From NCBI GenBank assembly GCA_947623505.1, contig CANQGT010000008.1, positions 1 through 64,000 on the forward strand: a stretch of DNA of 64,000 nucleotides, written 5' to 3'. Made by a program: the position numbers and the translations under genes. Within the stretch, counting starts at the first letter, position 1; each line of letters opens with the position of its first letter. Shown in pieces: positions 62,138 through 64,000 of this stretch. Origin of the DNA: an uncultured Clostridia bacterium (GTDB taxonomy: Bacteria; Bacillota; Clostridia; Oscillospirales; Acutalibacteraceae). The notes beneath the pieces are model-generated. The model searched no databases, had not been told where the DNA came from, and worked only from the letters and a program-made list of their open reading frames with translations.

Positions 62138-62814
62138 TTTTGCTTCTCCTTTTTTAATTTGAGTTCACGCTCCGCCTGGCTTGGGCGGAGATAAACAGGT
62201 CTTAATTCTTCAGGTTTGATTTTTTCTTTTCCGCGCGCCGCGAGCGCAACGCCGACTCCGTTTTGATAAATTCTGCCTTCTTCGGCCAAAACAGCGTTTT
62301 TCAATTCTGTGTTGCCATAGAAAAGGCGTGCGCCGTCTCCCGCTATAATTACCTTTTCATATTTTAACAGCTCCTTTTCAAGGTCGGCCGCGGAAATCGC
62401 CCTGTCCTCACAAAGGCGAGTTATCTTTCCTTTTTCGGCTCTGAAAAGAGCATTGTAAAACTGCGTTCGCCTTGCATCCATAACGGCGCAGACGACGGCG
62501 TTTTCATCAATGAAATTATATGCGATAGCCTCAAGTGTTGAAACGGGAACGCAGGGTATATCGTCGGCAAACGCCAAACCTTTTACGGCGGCAACGCCTA
62601 TCCGAACGCCTGTGAACGATCCCGGGCCGACTGTTACGGCTATCGCGCCAAGCTCGGCATAGCTTCGGCCGTCCATCACGCTTTCAATAAGCGGCAGCAA
62701 CGTTTCGCTGTGGGTAAGTCCCTTATTCAACAGTTCGCTTTTCAAGACGCTTTGACCGTCCGTAAGAGCCGCCGAAGCGGTGACGGCGGAGGAATCGACG
62801 CTCAGCAAAAGCAT
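62134..62814 (-). CDS. tsaB: tRNA threonylcarbamoyladenosine biosynthesis protein TsaB
   Basis: A 226-residue ASKHA-fold partner of TsaD, needed for t6A37 in ANN-decoding tRNAs. It starts LLLSVDSSAVTASAALTDGQ and contains VTVGPGSFTGVRIGVAAVKG, the family signature. It overlaps tsaE by 13 bp and rpiB by four bp. tsaD and tsaC are not in the window. Confidence 0.94.
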   Translation of the reverse strand: MLLLSVDSSAVTASAALTDGQSVLKSELLNKGLTHSETLLPLIESVMDGRSYAELGAIAVTVGPGSFTGVRIGVAAVKGLAFADDIPCVPVSTLEAIAYNFIDENAVVCAVMDARRTQFYNALFRAEKGKITRLCEDRAISAADLEKELLKYEKVIIAGDGARLFYGNTELKNAVLAEEGRIYQNGVGVALAARGKEKIKPEELRPVYLRPSQAERELKLKKEKQK

Positions 62815-63245
62815 TCTTCTTTTTCACCTTTTTTATATATTTTGAATTTTCTTTCGTTTTCAGAAATTCTTTCTATTTCAATTATATACGCGTCGTCGGG
62901 AAGAGCACCGTATATATTTTCGCTCCATTCGGCGGCGATATACGCTTTGCCGCCGATATAATCAAAAAATCCCGTTGTGTAAAGGTCGTCCCAACCGTTG
63001 ACACGGTACATATCAAAATGATAAAAAACCTTTCCCGCTCCTCTGTATTCGTTTACAAGCGCGAATGTAGGAGAGGACACGTCCGCGTCTATGCCGAGTC
63101 CCTTTACAAGGCCGGAGGTAAAAGCCGTTTTTCCGGCGCCGAGATCGCCGAGGAAACCTATAACGGCACCCTCGGGCAATTCCTTAGCGAATTCAGCGGC
63201 TTTTTCAAAAGTTTCCTCATAGCTGTGAGTGACAAATGAAAGCAT
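62802..63245 (-). CDS. tsaE: tRNA threonylcarbamoyladenosine biosynthesis ATPase TsaE
   Basis: A 147-residue P-loop protein with Walker A GFLGDLGAGKTAFTSGLVKG near residue 31 and the conserved SSPTFALVNEY and FYHFDMYRV segments. It binds the TsaBD complex and powers multiple rounds of t6A synthesis. Its start is one base after the fhs stop. It overlaps tsaB by 13 bp. Confidence 0.94.
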   Translation of the reverse strand: MLSFVTHSYEETFEKAAEFAKELPEGAVIGFLGDLGAGKTAFTSGLVKGLGIDADVSSPTFALVNEYRGAGKVFYHFDMYRVNGWDDLYTTGFFDYIGGKAYIAAEWSENIYGALPDDAYIIEIERISENERKFKIYKKGEKEECFC

Positions 63246-63246
63246 A

Positions 63247-64000
63247 TCAGAAAAGACCTACGGTGTTTCCGTTTTCGTCAATATCTATTTTGTAAGCGGC
63301 GGGGGATTTTGAAAGGCCGGGCATAGTCATAATGGAGCCTGTTTGGCAAACGAGGAAGCCCGCGCCGTTTGAAAGCGTAACGGAAGAAACGGTTATCCTG
63401 AAATTCTTCGGTCTGCCGAGAAGAGCGGGATTATCCGAAAGGCTGTATTGCGTTTTAGCCATACAAACGGGCATTTTATCGGCGCCGAGCGCGATAAATT
63501 CCTCAATGCTCTTTTTGGCCTCTTTCGTGTAATCCACGCCGTCCGCGCCGTAAATTTCCTTCGCTATTTTTTCAATTTTATCGTAAACCGGCATATCAAG
63601 GTCGTAAAGGCAATGGAAATTATTTTCTTTCTCACACGCCTCCACAACTTTTTCGGCAAGCTCAATGCCGCCGTTTCCGCCCTCGGCGAAGCACTTTGTC
63701 ACGGCGAAATCAGCGCCTTTTTTCTCGCAGAAGTTCTTAACGAAATCTATTTCCCTTTCGGTATCCGCGTAAAAATGATTTATTGCCACAACTACGGGAA
63801 CGCCGAATTTTTTAAGATTATCTATATGAGCGCCGAGATTTACGGAGCCCTTTTCAAGCGCGTCCATATTTTCGCCGACGAGCTTGTCTTTTGGAACGCC
63901 GCCGTTATATTTCATTGAACGGACGGTAGACACAAGCACGATGCAGCTTGGCGTCAGCCCGGCGAAGCGGCACTTGATGTCAAGGAATTTCTCCGCGCCG
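63247..64000 (-). CDS. fhs: Formate--tetrahydrofolate ligase (partial, C-terminal part)
   Basis: The coding frame runs off the right edge, so only about 250 C-terminal residues are seen. [53 protein letters not shown] and the end [20 protein letters not shown] are typical of Fhs. The enzyme makes 10-formyl-THF from formate, ATP and THF, a step in one-carbon and acetogenic-type metabolism. The stop is one base before tsaE. An ATG at 63939 is internal, not the true start. Confidence 0.95.
   Translation of the reverse strand, partial: GAEKFLDIKCRFAGLTPSCIVLVSTVRSMKYNGGVPKDKLVGENMDALEKGSVNLGAHIDNLKKFGVPVVVAINHFYADTEREIDFVKNFCEKKGADFAVTKCFAEGGNGGIELAEKVVEACEKENNFHCLYDLDMPVYDKIEKIAKEIYGADGVDYTKEAKKSIEEFIALGADKMPVCMAKTQYSLSDNPALLGRPKNFRITVSSVTLSNGAGFLVCQTGSIMTMPGLSKSPAAYKIDIDENGNTVGLF

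Noticed and set aside
1-64000. CRISPR array, insertion sequence or rRNA operon
   Set aside because: No regularly spaced direct repeats, no transposase with terminal repeats and no rRNA segments were seen.

Overview
The window looks like a chromosomal segment of an anaerobic, endospore-forming, plant- and host-glycan-using Clostridia, probably a gut Oscillospirales-type bacterium. This is inferred from gene content: dipicolinate synthase (dpaA/dpaB) and a CotF-type coat gene for sporulation, CsoR/CopA copper control, RNase M5, acetate kinase, L-lactate dehydrogenase, formate-THF ligase, and several glycosidases (GH51, GH38, GH2). Promoters are mostly TTGACT/TTGATT-17-TATAAT-like. No species is named because nothing in the sequence fixes one.

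Layout. Positions 1-2480 form an AT-rich accessory patch: a truncated XRE regulator, a higBA toxin-antitoxin pair with a palindrome between its -35 and -10, an orphan DUF5710 gene bracketed by related GTGCAC inverted repeats, and about 470 bp of hairpin-rich DNA with one 32-codon ORF. The patch abuts the 3' end of tRNA-Leu(GAG), a common integration point. Core genes follow: potABCD plus a HAD phosphatase (2614-7299), dpaAB (7464-8752), murC, an AlkD-type gene with a degenerate PTS EIIC-like membrane protein, a GH51 arabinofuranosidase, the csoR-copA locus with a CopZ-like domain that has its own internal start, an Old-Yellow-Enzyme reductase, and a zinc-ribbon membrane protein.

Positions 19957-27681 are a close-packed minus-strand run: a heterodimeric ABC exporter, TrkA/TrkH potassium uptake and an AGCS symporter. 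Next are a divergent Gfo/Idh oxidoreductase, a GH38 alpha-mannosidase, a small pair including CotF, an M16 protease preceded by a candidate 6S-like RNA, the araBAD arabinose operon, tRNA-Met(CAT), a LysR regulator next to a divergent PurA paralogue, ldh, and a group with apt, a NUDIX remnant, a nucleotidyltransferase, hinT, alaS, ydbC and ackA.

The right part holds tmcAL, a minus-strand unit lacZ-comEC-holA-rnmV, a plus-strand FemAB-like transferase with an atypical alanine racemase, and a tightly overlapping unit fhs-tsaE-tsaB-rpiB-membrane protein that runs off the right edge.

How it works together: GH51, araBAD, GH38 and GH2 feed sugars from plant and host glycans; ldh, ackA and fhs are fermentative/C1 steps; the pot system imports polyamines; dpaAB and cotF serve spores; copA/csoR/CopZ handle copper. 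No CRISPR array, rRNA or complete insertion sequence was seen. The observations most worth checking are the candidate 6S-like RNA (35940-36134), the nested CopZ start, the EIIC-like protein that has lost its substrate motif, the FemAB/racemase pair, the divergent PurA, and the hairpin-rich patch next to tRNA-Leu.
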